DNA from: JBAZHE01 sp041652555
GTDB lineage: Bacteria; Patescibacteriota; Patescibacteriia; Patescibacteriales; WJLG01
NCBI GenBank assembly: GCA_041652555.1
Contig: JBAZHE010000003.1
Span: 23,831-87,830 of the forward strand
DNA length: 64,000 nt
Direction: 5' to 3'
Program-made: the position numbers and the translations under genes
In this document: positions 32,433 through 39,941 of the stretch, one piece after another
Position numbering within the stretch: position 1 is the first letter of the stretch
Layout of the letters: every line of letters begins with the position of its first letter
The notes under the pieces: generated by a model
Told to the model about the DNA's origin: nothing
Database searches by the model: none
Seen by the model: the letters and a program-made list of their open reading frames with translations, nothing else

Positions 32433-33256
32433 AATTCCAATACGCATTTATTCTATGCATTTTATTCCTTCTCATTGTCGGTTGCACCCAAACCGTGCCT
32501 GCGCCCATAAATAACAACGGTAATCTTGCTGTTCACTTCATCGATGTTGGTCAAGGAGATTCAGAACTTGTCCGATTTCCCAATGGTGAAACAATGCTCG
32601 TGGATGCAGGCACAACGGATTCCGAAGTGTCGGAACTTGCGTATCTAAAGAAGATTGGTGTAACACACCTAGACGCAGTGGTTGCAACCCATCCGCATGT
32701 GGATCATATTGGTGGTATGGAATACATTATCACGAATGTTCCAACGTCTGAATACATTGATGGCGGATCAACTTCCACAGAAAAAACTTATACTTCGTTG
32801 ATGACTAAAATTCCCAACCACGTGATTGTTCGTCATGGAGATTCTATTGTTTTAGACCCAAACGTGTCTGTGAAAGTTTTGAGCAGTAAAGGATATGTTG
32901 ATTCCGAAGATTTGAATGAACAGAGCGTGGTTTTACAAATCACGTATGGTAGAAATACATTCTTATTAATGGGAGATGCCGGATACCCGATTGAAACTAA
33001 ACTTGTGACGAGTGGCGATGAATTAGGCGCGGATGTTTTGAAGGTTGGGCATCACGGAAGTTCAACGGCGAGTAGTGTGCAATTTTTAAATGCCATCGTG
33101 CCAAGATATGCGGTGATTGAAGTTGGAGCGAATAATAAATACGGACACCCGACGAAACAAACACTGGCGCGGTTGGAAAAGGTGAAAGTGTATAGAACGG
33201 ATTTGGGTGGGACGATAGTTATAAGTAGTAATGGGGATAATATAAGTGTGATATGA
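32429..33256 (+). CDS. ComEC/Rec2-like metallo-beta-lactamase lipoprotein
   Basis: 275 residues. A lipoprotein signal ends in LLIVGC (lipobox Cys at 19). LAVHFIDVGQGDSELV and ATHPHVDHIGG (about 86-96) are the metal-binding motifs of the ComEC C-terminal domain; LMGDAGYP and LKVGHHGSS supply the remaining ligands. In bacteria this domain is a nuclease of the DNA-uptake channel; free-standing archaeal versions are exported hydrolases of uncertain substrate, possibly DNA. It is anchored outside the membrane. Confidence 0.83.
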   Translation: MKFQYAFILCILFLLIVGCTQTVPAPINNNGNLAVHFIDVGQGDSELVRFPNGETMLVDAGTTDSEVSELAYLKKIGVTHLDAVVATHPHVDHIGGMEYIITNVPTSEYIDGGSTSTEKTYTSLMTKIPNHVIVRHGDSIVLDPNVSVKVLSSKGYVDSEDLNEQSVVLQITYGRNTFLLMGDAGYPIETKLVTSGDELGADVLKVGHHGSSTASSVQFLNAIVPRYAVIEVGANNKYGHPTKQTLARLEKVKVYRTDLGGTIVISSNGDNISVI

Positions 33257-33257
33257 A

Positions 33258-33527
33258 ATGACCTGCCCAAATGCTCCATATGGAATAGTAGACTCCGCAT
33301 ACATCGAAGGTGTTGAAAAATACGCTGGCAAAAAGTTCACGCGCATTGGAAAGTTCAATCTTGAACTCTTGTGCGAGACATTAGAAAAGGTATGCGCGGA
33401 AACTTCTGGAGAAGTAGAGTTACTTTCGTTATCCGATATCGAAATGCCTATGGGTGGAAAGGCAGGTATGTTTGTGATTAAGTATGATGGGGAGAATTAT
33501 ATTGCGTTGGCTGGGGTGAGGGAATGA
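33258..33527 (+). CDS. Small hypothetical protein
   Basis: 89 residues, alpha/beta-looking, ending KAGMFVIKYDGENYIALAGV. It starts one base after the lipoprotein gene and overlaps the next by four bases, so it is in the same operon. No family recognised. Confidence 0.55.
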   Translation: MTCPNAPYGIVDSAYIEGVEKYAGKKFTRIGKFNLELLCETLEKVCAETSGEVELLSLSDIEMPMGGKAGMFVIKYDGENYIALAGVRE

Positions 33528-33733
33528 CTCCAAAAGACGCAGATGATTTAAAACAGATGGACGCTTCGATAGAAAATCACATCCGACGAATTGAACGATT
33601 AAAAACTTTAAAAGAAGTATATGATCGTTTAGAAGGAATGTCATATCAAGATTTCGAAAGTGGGTGCAAACACGCTGTTGTAGATTGGTCGGATATTGAT
33701 TGTTTGTTTGCAGAGTTAGGAGGAGAGGAATAA
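33524..33733 (+). CDS. Small helical hypothetical protein
   Basis: 69 residues with a long helix (KQMDASIENHIRRIERLKTLKE, in two parts) and a single later cysteine. It starts in an ATGA overlap and is followed after three bases by another small gene. No function assigned. Confidence 0.5.
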   Translation: MTPKDADDLKQMDASIENHIRRIERLKTLKEVYDRLEGMSYQDFESGCKHAVVDWSDIDCLFAELGGEE

Positions 33734-33736
33734 ACT

Positions 33737-33877
33737 ATGATAACGATCAACGAACTTGAAAATTATTACGTTTATAATCAACCAATATCAGAAAGAAGTA
33801 GAATCAATGGTGTTATCAAAGTTGACGAAACCGCGTGGAAATCAGAAACTGATTTTAATGGGCCGGTGAAAAAATGA
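33737..33877 (+). CDS. 46-residue hypothetical protein
   Basis: A small polar protein (NYYVYNQPISERSRINGVIK) with ATG at 33737, behind GGAGAGG, and an ATGA overlap with the next gene. Both junctions support it; no family recognised. Confidence 0.48.
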   Translation: MITINELENYYVYNQPISERSRINGVIKVDETAWKSETDFNGPVKK

Positions 33878-34581
33878 GTGACGCATTATCGGATATTCGA
33901 AAAGCAGATCGTAATAGACCGAGATATTCACAAGTTGAATATGAAGATGCTATTAGAAAGGCGAGAGAAGAGGAAAGGAATAAATGTCCAACATTCGACA
34001 GTATTGCTAACGAAATACGTTTAACTGACGCCGGATATGTTAAATGCAAATTTGATGGTAAGTGCGAGTGTGACACGTGTGGAAAGAAAAGTAAAGAACT
34101 TTATACACATCTTGATTGGGAAACAAACGAATCTGACGGTTGGGTTTGTCCAGATTGTGCTTTTAAAGTATTACGCGATGCGCGCACCGAATCGTTCTTG
34201 TTTAATCAAGAAATAGAAAATGATCACATAAAAGAAATACAAAAAGAAGCAAATCCGTTTAATAGATCGTGTTTAGGAAATATTCATGACTGCCCATGTG
34301 AAGACGAATGCGGTGCAAAAAGCGATTGTTTTAAATTTGCCAATATTATAAATAAACACGAAATAATATCTACCCACTGTGGTTATGAGAAGGCATTAAG
34401 TGATATGAAAAATCGTGCCGATTGCGGATTTTATATTAAAGGGGTTTCGGACACGCTGGAAGGTAGGATTTATAAAACTATAGAATTACTTCAAAATTCT
34501 AATATGATGGATTCTGAAGAGCAGTGCAAAATGTGTGAAGAACAACTCGGTTCTGCATATTGCATAGGATGTAAAGAATGA
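33874..34581 (+). CDS. Cys-rich zinc-binding protein
   Basis: 235 residues. A central CKFDGKCECDTCGKK...WVCPDCAFK region (about 50-100) and later cysteine groups (CLGNIHDCPCEDEC; CKMCEEQLGSAYCIGC) suggest at least two metal sites. The rest is charged and helical. It is the last gene before a structured RNA region. Function unknown. Confidence 0.58.
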   Translation: MSDALSDIRKADRNRPRYSQVEYEDAIRKAREEERNKCPTFDSIANEIRLTDAGYVKCKFDGKCECDTCGKKSKELYTHLDWETNESDGWVCPDCAFKVLRDARTESFLFNQEIENDHIKEIQKEANPFNRSCLGNIHDCPCEDECGAKSDCFKFANIINKHEIISTHCGYEKALSDMKNRADCGFYIKGVSDTLEGRIYKTIELLQNSNMMDSEEQCKMCEEQLGSAYCIGCKE

Positions 34582-34595
34582 AATAAAAACTAAAA

Positions 34596-34617
34596 GTTGG
34601 CGGGACGCTGCCCGCCT
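34596..34617 (+). terminator. GC-rich hairpin after the Cys-rich gene
   Basis: GGCGGG and CCCGCC enclose a six-base loop just after the stop codon at 34581. It may end the upstream transcript or be the first helix of the structured RNA that follows. Confidence 0.45.
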
Positions 34618-34653
34618 ATTGTATCGATTGTGGAGATTTGTTGTGTGGTATGG

Positions 34654-34746
34654 TTTTCTTCTAACCTCGGTTTGTTTTAGGAGTGCCGACCCACTCCATG
34701 AAAAGATAGTTTGTTCTTATTAATAAACTTTTCGGTTAGAAGGAAA
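34654..34746 (+). ncRNA. Candidate structured RNA: long closing helix, two inner hairpins, possible pseudoknot
   Basis: A closing helix of about 13 bp pairs 34654-34666 (TTTTCTTCTAACC) with 34734-34746 (GGTTAGAAGGAAA, one G-U). Inside, GGAGTG (34680-34685) and CACTCC (34692-34697) form a hairpin with loop CCGACC; its CCGA can pair with TCGG at 34667-34670, directly after the closing helix, giving a pseudoknot. A second inner arm joins GAAA...AGTTT with AAACT-TTTC (about 34700-34733). It lies between a gene end and the next promoter. Either strand could be transcribed; plus is assumed. Confidence 0.5.
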
Positions 34747-34748
34747 GG

Positions 34749-34771
34749 TATTTAAAGTTAAAACGCATATA
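34749..34771 (+). promoter_or_regulatory. Promoter: TATA box with AACGCATATA element
   Basis: TATTTAAA at 34749-34756 is followed by GTTAAAACGCATATAATA and the ATG at 34780: same order and spacing as the AACGCGT promoters. The transcript would be leaderless or nearly so. Confidence 0.6.
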
Positions 34772-34779
34772 ATATTGCC

Positions 34780-35328
34780 ATGAGAAAATATTGTGCTATG
34801 GTAGATGTTGACAACACCCTCTTCGATTTCGCCACGCCATTATACGAAATGTTTATAAAGGATGGAATTAATATTTCACCACCCACAGAATGGAATATTT
34901 GGGATTATTTTTATCCCGAGTACATGACCAGCAAAGTAGCGCACGAGTATTTCAACAATGTGCATTCACATCAATTGGAATACGAGCCATTTGAAGATGC
35001 GCGCGTATTTTTGAGAGATTTGATGATGTATTATAAAGTGGTAATTGTATCTCATAGGCGACCGCACCACTGTGGCATTCTAAAAGAATGGTTAGATATT
35101 AACCATTTGTCATATGATGAAGTTAAATGTTCAAACGATAAAACTAAAATGTTTGACAAAGATGTTTTCGATGTGGTTATTGATGATTGCCCTATGACAC
35201 TAACGGCGGCGAAAAATGCAGGCATTGTTGGTTACGGATTGATTCGTCCGTGGAATGTTGGATGTAAAGACGGGGTGTTATTGTCTACATTGACGGAGAT
35301 TGGGAAGTGTGGGGGTTGGATAGAATGA
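34780..35328 (+). CDS. HAD-family 5'-nucleotidase-like phosphatase
   Basis: 182 residues. MVDVDNTLFDF (about 7-17) is HAD motif I with the nucleophile and general acid aspartates; VIVSHRRPHH contains the motif II Ser; VVIDDCPMTL near 127-136 is motif IV. Spacing matches small 5'(3')-deoxyribonucleotidase-like HAD proteins carried by phages and archaea to adjust nucleotide pools. It overlaps the next gene by ATGA. Confidence 0.78.
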   Translation: MRKYCAMVDVDNTLFDFATPLYEMFIKDGINISPPTEWNIWDYFYPEYMTSKVAHEYFNNVHSHQLEYEPFEDARVFLRDLMMYYKVVIVSHRRPHHCGILKEWLDINHLSYDEVKCSNDKTKMFDKDVFDVVIDDCPMTLTAAKNAGIVGYGLIRPWNVGCKDGVLLSTLTEIGKCGGWIE

Positions 35329-35534
35329 CTCGTGCGGATTATTGGAATCAACAGATAGCATTTGACTGCCCAATTACAAAGAAGCGACATACTTTAAATG
35401 ATTGCTTTCATAGATGTCAAGAGAATGGTTTTGAATATTTAGAATCTAATAAAAGGGTAGAGGCATTTTTATATTGTTGTTTAGATTCGCAAGAAAGGTT
35501 TTTACATGACGGAAAGGTTAGGAGAGATCTTTGA
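35325..35534 (+). CDS. Small Cys-containing hypothetical protein
   Basis: 69 residues from the ATG at 35325 (ATGA overlap with the HAD gene); a longer frame from 35307 is not needed. Cysteines at about 14, 26, 30 and in CC near 51 could form a metal site. No family recognised. Confidence 0.5.
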   Translation: MTRADYWNQQIAFDCPITKKRHTLNDCFHRCQENGFEYLESNKRVEAFLYCCLDSQERFLHDGKVRRDL

Positions 35535-35561
35535 ACTGTAAGATAATATCTAATAGTTGGG

Positions 35562-35581
35562 TTATCACCACAGTGTGATAA
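35562..35581. other. 7-bp inverted repeat upstream of the Cys-rich small-domain gene
   Basis: TTATCAC (35562-35568) and GTGATAA (35575-35581) flank six bases. It lies 25 bases before the next start codon, a place where an operator or an RNA hairpin would act. Confidence 0.35.
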
Positions 35582-35606
35582 TCAGAAGAATATATTAGTG
35601 ATAATA

Positions 35607-35870
35607 ATGCTAGACAAATATAAACGCTACCACATCGGACGTATAATCCGCGCGACCAATAATCTATTTAAAGAGCCAGATTCCATCTGCCATAAGTGTC
35701 ACAACGTGGAAGGCGATTTAAATTGTTTCTTTTGTTTTTGTCCGCTATACGAAGAATATGAGTGTGGTGGCGATTATGTTATTCTGAATAACGGGTTGAA
35801 GGATTGTTCGGGTTGTTTGAGACCACACATGAAGGAGTTTATTGAGGAGCAACTTTTAAAAATAATGTAA
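35607..35870 (+). CDS. Cysteine-rich small-domain protein
   Basis: 87 residues from the ATG at 35607 (a GTG at 35598 is possible). CHKCHNVEGDLNCFFCFCPLY, CGGDY and DCSGCLRPH match the cysteine-rich small domain common in archaea and in cobalamin-related proteins. It probably binds a metal or cluster; the exact role is not known. The B12-dependent radical SAM protein elsewhere in the window makes a cobalamin link possible but unproven. Confidence 0.68.
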   Translation: MLDKYKRYHIGRIIRATNNLFKEPDSICHKCHNVEGDLNCFFCFCPLYEEYECGGDYVILNNGLKDCSGCLRPHMKEFIEEQLLKIM

Positions 35871-35917
35871 TGTTGGAAAAGTATATATACTTTAAAAACA
35901 ATAATGTATGTGTTGGA

Positions 35918-35990
35918 GTTCGCATAGCACAATTGGTAGTGCGTCGGGATTGCAATCCGAAGGTTGGGGGTTCAACTCCCCCTGCGAACT
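35918..35990 (+). tRNA. tRNA with anticodon TGC (Ala by anticodon)
   Basis: A full 73-base cloverleaf: acceptor GTTCGCA/TGCGAAC, D-stem GCAC/GTGC, anticodon stem TCGGG/TCCGA with loop ATTGCAA, T-stem GGGGG/CCCCC with loop TTCAACT, discriminator T. The loop puts TGC at 34-36, for Ala. It lacks the G3-U70 pair that marks tRNA-Ala and carries U73, which is a tRNA-Cys feature, so its charging is uncertain. The acceptor helix extends three more pairs outward (GGA/TCC). A TATA-like GTATATATA lies upstream at 35881. Confidence 0.85.
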
Positions 35991-36029
35991 CCTTCATCTT
36001 GTGTTCCGCATACACATGAAACCTGCGGT

Positions 36030-36080
36030 GGAGTTCGCAATAAAATTGGGCATCTCGCGGTTCATATCCGTGTGATGCTC
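36030..36080 (+). tRNA. Degenerate tRNA-like remnant
   Basis: GGAGTTCGCA...AAATTGG at 36030-36049 repeats the 5' part of the tRNA 110 bases upstream. It is followed by GGGCATC-T-CGCGG-TTCATAT-CCGTG-T-GATGCTC, an acceptor plus T-arm minihelix without D or anticodon arms. The T-loop lacks the conserved A58. It is most likely a decayed partial copy. The rest of 35993-36171 holds a CCGCA/TGCGG hairpin and the AGTGCACGAAA repeats. Confidence 0.4.
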
Positions 36081-36086
36081 TTATCA

Positions 36087-36140
36087 AGTGCACGAAAATA
36101 GATAAAATCGTGCATTATAATGTTTGGAGTGCACGAAACT
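36087..36140. repeat. Two AGTGCACGAAA direct repeats upstream of the lipoprotein gene
   Basis: AGTGCACGAAA occurs at about 36087 and again at about 36128, and the first copy also forms a hairpin with TCGTGCA at 36108-36114. The second copy directly precedes the TTTTAAATA box of the gene at 36172, a plausible operator position. Confidence 0.45.
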
Positions 36141-36171
36141 TTTAAATACTATAAAATAGAATTAACAGAGA

Positions 36172-36792
36172 ATGTTACCAAAAACTTTATATATAACAAT
36201 TTTAGTAATCACGATTTTCGCCGCCGGTTGCACCTCCGTTCAACCAACCGTAGTAGAAAATGTGCCTACTCCGGTTGCGGTCACACAGACATACGTGACC
36301 ATTACAGATACACCAACCGAAATACCGGGCCCTGCACCCACGAATGATATGGGCGCGTGCTTCAACCGATCAGACTCGGTGTATCCGGATTATTGTTACG
36401 ACTACTATTATTGGGTCAAACCAACAACTACACCCGTGGGTATGGGATATACTGCTAAAGTGTGGCAAAATTCGTCGTGCGTTTATAGGAACCGGACGAG
36501 TGATGAATGCGAAATGTGGGGGGATGATTCTTGGACGGCGATCTTCATGAAAAATCTGACGGTGGTTAGGAATATTAGTGGAATTAACATTACAGAGGTC
36601 GTTGCAGCCGCGTCTTACTACAATGATACGTGGGGGTTGAACGTGGTGAATGGAGCCGACTTTAATAGTTTTGTAAAGGCATACTGGAATGGAATTTACC
36701 CCGATGTGAAATATGATAAAAGTTTATTTGCGCCGGATAAGAATGTTAGCGTGGTTGTAACAAATGCGACCTTCAATCCTGCTGCGTTTTAG
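36172..36792 (+). CDS. Secreted lipoprotein
   Basis: 206 residues with a signal peptide and lipobox (TIFAAGC, Cys near 20), then a Thr/Pro-rich linker (PTEIPGPAPT) and an extracytoplasmic domain with cysteines and several N-x-S/T sequons. This design is usual for methanogen surface lipoproteins. TATA box TTTTAAATA lies about 30 bases upstream. No family recognised. Confidence 0.65.
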   Translation: MLPKTLYITILVITIFAAGCTSVQPTVVENVPTPVAVTQTYVTITDTPTEIPGPAPTNDMGACFNRSDSVYPDYCYDYYYWVKPTTTPVGMGYTAKVWQNSSCVYRNRTSDECEMWGDDSWTAIFMKNLTVVRNISGINITEVVAAASYYNDTWGLNVVNGADFNSFVKAYWNGIYPDVKYDKSLFAPDKNVSVVVTNATFNPAAF

Positions 36793-36894
36793 AAACGGAA
36801 TAAATGGGATTTTAGATATTTTTTGTTATTTTTATATAGAAACATTTATATACTATCAATTACAATATTGTAACACACTTTGATAAAGTGATTT

Positions 36895-36984
36895 TGTAAT
36901 GCAATGTGATGTGATGTGTTGTCATGTTCTGTATTGTTTTGTGATGTAATGTTATCTGGCGTATTGTAATGTTTTCTACTGTAT
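36895..36984 (+). repeat. 5-base-periodic tract, about 18 units of TGTNN
   Basis: From 36895 the triplet TGT recurs every five bases: G at 36896, 36901, 36906 and so on to 36981, broken only at 36956 and 36976 (C), flanked by T on nearly every unit, while the other two positions vary freely. The tract runs over the stop codon of the minus-strand gene ending at 36976. Just before it are a 12-base palindrome TACAATATTGTA (36861-36872) and a CACTTT/AAAGTG hairpin (36876-36890). It lies between two convergent genes. Confidence 0.85.
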
Positions 36985-38508
36985 GGATCGAGTGAGATTT
37001 AATATCTCACTCTCATTTTTACGTTCGTACAGACTCCATGCTCCGGAAAAAACTTCTGTATATTCGTCATTTACCCTTTTTACAATATTTTTCTTCTCGA
37101 TGGAATCTAATCCAAACCAACCATCCGCTTTCCCCAAAGGTCCATCTGCGAGGATATATCTATTAGAATAGTTCATAATACACATATATTCTTCTTTGTA
37201 TGCCGGCAACGTACTTACAATTGTTCGGTTTGGATTCATTCTCTGTATAACTAATGGTGCGACGTAGCGGCAACTACTATTCGTAGAAAAATAGTACGGA
37301 GCCGATCCCGTATCGAGATACAAAAGTGTATTTTCTTTAGATAAATTAAACTTTATTTCAATTGCATTTGCATTTTCATTGAAATAATTGTTCATCTTCA
37401 ACTCCTGAACGCCGTAATTTTGTTCTAGACCCCAGATTGGTTGTGGACTATAAAGAATGCACCACATTGCGAATAGAACGAGGATTGATGCGGATACAAC
37501 ATTTTCGCGCTTAATTTTTTTAGTTATCCCTCTTTCCCTTGGTGTGTCTATCTCGTAAAGCACAATACCGACGATGGCAGGGAGAAGAAAAACGTAATAC
37601 TGGTACGCAAAACTCTCGCTTTGATAAAAAACCACAAATAACGGGGCTAAAAATGAAATTACAAACCATTTTGCGCGCGGATCGCGAATATGATTTTTTA
37701 ACCACACGCCACTGTATATAATTCCGATGCCAATACAGGGAATATATATACTCATCGAGATTACTGTTGCAATACCGGTTACTCCGATTTGCCCTATCCA
37801 ATCATATTCACCCACGTGACTTAAAATTGGAGCCATGAGAATGTCAGGGATAATTTGTGGCCATACAAAAATATCTGCCGCGAGGAATGCCAAACCCATT
37901 AATATGAAACCAATCACACCACGAATCAAATCTATATGTTTATTAAAAATCAATACGATACACACGGCGGAAACTATAAGGCACCCCGTTGTGCCTTTAA
38001 CCAACAATACCCAAATTAAAAGTGCGCCGGCGATATAGTGCCAAAGATTACTCTTCTCCACGAAGAGCGCGCATGAAATCATTGCGAAAATAATTGCTAA
38101 AAATTCAGCCTGTAAAATATTTAAATTGAGCGCGCAGAACATTCCGAAGAAGCAGAGGAGGAACGAGTATTTTACCTTTAATATATTTTTTGAAAATAAC
38201 CACGATGCAAAAATAACTAAAGCGACCGCAACACATTTAATTATCGGTTCCTGTAAGGCGTGATTTGAGAATGGGACAAAGATATTAGTAAACAACGCAA
38301 TGAGAAATTCACATATGTGATTCCCAACCGGTTTTATTTCCCAAAAACCGCCGTAAACATTTTGTGGGAATGATAGGTATTTTATCCCTAATTCCTCAAT
38401 TCCGTAAAAAATCCGAACGTCATTAGTAAGAGGCGAAAGTATAGAACCAACTGCCACTATTGGAAACATTATAAAATATAACAACTTCTCGAAAATCGTA
38501 AACGCCAT
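36976..38508 (-). CDS. Multi-spanning membrane glycosyltransferase-like protein (GT-C type)
   Basis: 510 residues with about ten membrane helices in the first 345 residues and an extracytoplasmic C-terminal region. An early aspartate in the first outside loop (PLTNDVRIFYGIEEL, near residue 30) fits the GT-C pattern of polyprenol-phosphate-sugar-dependent transferases; the WEIKPVGNH segment nearby is also typical. The family is not certain. The gene is monocistronic, with the pentamer tract at its 3' end. Confidence 0.65.
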   Translation of the reverse strand: MAFTIFEKLLYFIMFPIVAVGSILSPLTNDVRIFYGIEELGIKYLSFPQNVYGGFWEIKPVGNHICEFLIALFTNIFVPFSNHALQEPIIKCVAVALVIFASWLFSKNILKVKYSFLLCFFGMFCALNLNILQAEFLAIIFAMISCALFVEKSNLWHYIAGALLIWVLLVKGTTGCLIVSAVCIVLIFNKHIDLIRGVIGFILMGLAFLAADIFVWPQIIPDILMAPILSHVGEYDWIGQIGVTGIATVISMSIYIPCIGIGIIYSGVWLKNHIRDPRAKWFVISFLAPLFVVFYQSESFAYQYYVFLLPAIVGIVLYEIDTPRERGITKKIKRENVVSASILVLFAMWCILYSPQPIWGLEQNYGVQELKMNNYFNENANAIEIKFNLSKENTLLYLDTGSAPYYFSTNSSCRYVAPLVIQRMNPNRTIVSTLPAYKEEYMCIMNYSNRYILADGPLGKADGWFGLDSIEKKNIVKRVNDEYTEVFSGAWSLYERKNESEILNLTRSIQ

Positions 38509-38559
38509 TATTTAGTATGTGTTCGGAAAGTATTTATAGGTTTGCGACAATATACTATT

Positions 38560-38928
38560 ATGAAGATTTGGAAAGTTGTTTTGGTATTGATAGCAGTGCT
38601 ACTGTTTTGTGGAGTTGTATCCGCGTGTGATTCTTCATACACAAATTATGGAAATGGGGTATTGTATTTTCATAAAGCGTTTGGATATACGCCACAAATT
38701 GGATGTAATTATCTAGAAGCAGGTGCAAGTATGTCGCAATATCTTGCAGATCATCCAGAGAAACATATTGTATCTATTGTCCCCGATGCATATATTGGAT
38801 ACGGGTTGACCGGTGGATTTTATGTTATTGTAGAAAATAAAAGTGTTGGTAAGATGGATTGCGAACCCAATAGTGCATTGGGGGGATTTGGAACCACGGT
38901 TTTTAATTATACTTGTATAGAGGAGTAA
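38560..38928 (+). CDS. Secreted hypothetical protein
   Basis: 122 residues from the ATG at 38560, which is 22 bases after TATTTATA at 38531-38538, so leaderless. The signal peptide (VVLVLIAVLLFCGVVSAC) ends at a cysteine. The mature part is Tyr/Gly-rich with four more cysteines. No family recognised. Confidence 0.6.
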   Translation: MKIWKVVLVLIAVLLFCGVVSACDSSYTNYGNGVLYFHKAFGYTPQIGCNYLEAGASMSQYLADHPEKHIVSIVPDAYIGYGLTGGFYVIVENKSVGKMDCEPNSALGGFGTTVFNYTCIEE

Positions 38929-38933
38929 TTAAT

Positions 38934-39287
38934 ATGCCATCCGGAAACGAAACAATATTAGTAATACTGGTGTTATTGATTGGTGGAGCGATTGGTGCAT
39001 ACGCAATTATGTATCAATCAACACCAACATCCACAGCACCAATGAATATAACCATCGTAGAAAAATATTCTGTCCATTCGTATCAAGAACAATGTGGTGG
39101 CGGCAAAGCAGCAGGTATGAAATGTACTTACACAGACCCACCAAAAATTATCGATGATAAAGGGGACTTGTATATAGTGCAGAATGAAGACGACTGGGCT
39201 AAAATGCAGATAAACAAAACGTATAATGTGCAATATGCAAGTTATCCAAACGTGCAGAAGGGAAAGATTGTTGGGATTAATTATTAA
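38934..39287 (+). CDS. Single-pass membrane protein with small outer domain
   Basis: 117 residues from the ATG at 38934, with GAGGAG eight bases upstream. A helix (ILVILVLLIGGAIGAYAIMY) near the N-terminus anchors a C-terminal domain (IVEKYSVHSYQEQCGGGK, KTYNVQYASYPNVQ). The helix start without a basic leader recalls type IV pilin-like N-termini, but no prepilin cleavage site is evident. Confidence 0.55.
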   Translation: MPSGNETILVILVLLIGGAIGAYAIMYQSTPTSTAPMNITIVEKYSVHSYQEQCGGGKAAGMKCTYTDPPKIIDDKGDLYIVQNEDDWAKMQINKTYNVQYASYPNVQKGKIVGINY

Positions 39288-39402
39288 AAACCCCACCGAC
39301 TTCACCCTAGGCATCCTACTCGCTCTAGTCTTTGCACTAGACATTGCCACAACCCAGAGATTTGCCTTTCAACCGGAATTGGGTTTGAAGGAAACCCTAT
39401 AA
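39271..39402 (+). CDS. 43-residue membrane peptide (TTG start)
   Basis: A TTG at 39271 opens a frame overlapping the end of the preceding gene; it encodes one hydrophobic helix (DFTLGILLALVFALDIATTQ) and ends as TAATG into the next small gene. The sequence looks coding and the junction supports it, but the start is uncertain. Confidence 0.42.
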   Translation: MGLIIKNPTDFTLGILLALVFALDIATTQRFAFQPELGLKETL

Positions 39403-39566
39403 TGCGCGCGGTCGTGGATAATTCGTTGTTGATAATTGCTGCAAAAGGCGTGGCATTAGGTTTAACTATTTACATTGTGAATAAGTTTAAAGATCATTTT
39501 CCTAGTTGGATCGGTCACTTTGGAATGTCGTGGTTATTGGAATTACTTGGGTGCGGTCATAAATAA
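39402..39566 (+). CDS. 54-residue membrane-associated peptide
   Basis: ATG at 39402 overlaps the upstream stop. The product has a hydrophobic stretch (LLIIAAKGVALGLTIYIV) and an amphipathic end with Trp and His. It resembles small accessory membrane peptides; no family recognised. A 90-base gap with a CCTTTATCAT box follows. Confidence 0.48.
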   Translation: MRAVVDNSLLIIAAKGVALGLTIYIVNKFKDHFPSWIGHFGMSWLLELLGCGHK

Positions 39567-39657
39567 TTTGTTGGTGATTTTTTAGGACAAATTGTAAATT
39601 GGGTTTCCAATCCGCCCAACCAAAACCTTTATCATCTTTCAAAACGTATATGATAAG

Positions 39658-39879
39658 ATGAATCATAAAACAAAAGGAAACGATACTCTCCGCCAACGGT
39701 TAAAATTATTTTTAAATAAAATACCTAGTGGGAAAGAAATCGAAACAAATCACTTGGTCATGGAACTTTCAAAACTCAATAAGAATTATTCTTTGAATTC
39801 AGCGCGCGTAACTAATCTTTTAAAAGAAAACCGAGAAGTCGTTAGATTTATTAGATCTGGGATTTGGTTGAAACTATAA
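39658..39879 (+). CDS. Small winged-helix-like protein
   Basis: 73 basic residues. The pattern LFLNKIPSGKEIETNHLVMEL, then LNSARVTNLLKEN and VVRFIRSGIWLKL, gives helix-helix-helix-hairpin as in winged-helix DNA-binding domains. A TATA-like CTTTATC lies about 27 bases before the start, followed by AAAACGTATATG. Possible transcription regulator. Confidence 0.52.
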   Translation: MNHKTKGNDTLRQRLKLFLNKIPSGKEIETNHLVMELSKLNKNYSLNSARVTNLLKENREVVRFIRSGIWLKL

Positions 39880-39941
39880 AATTTAACCTTCAACCGAAAA
39901 GTATAAGTAATTATGAGTTTATATAAAAAGTGGGAATTTAT

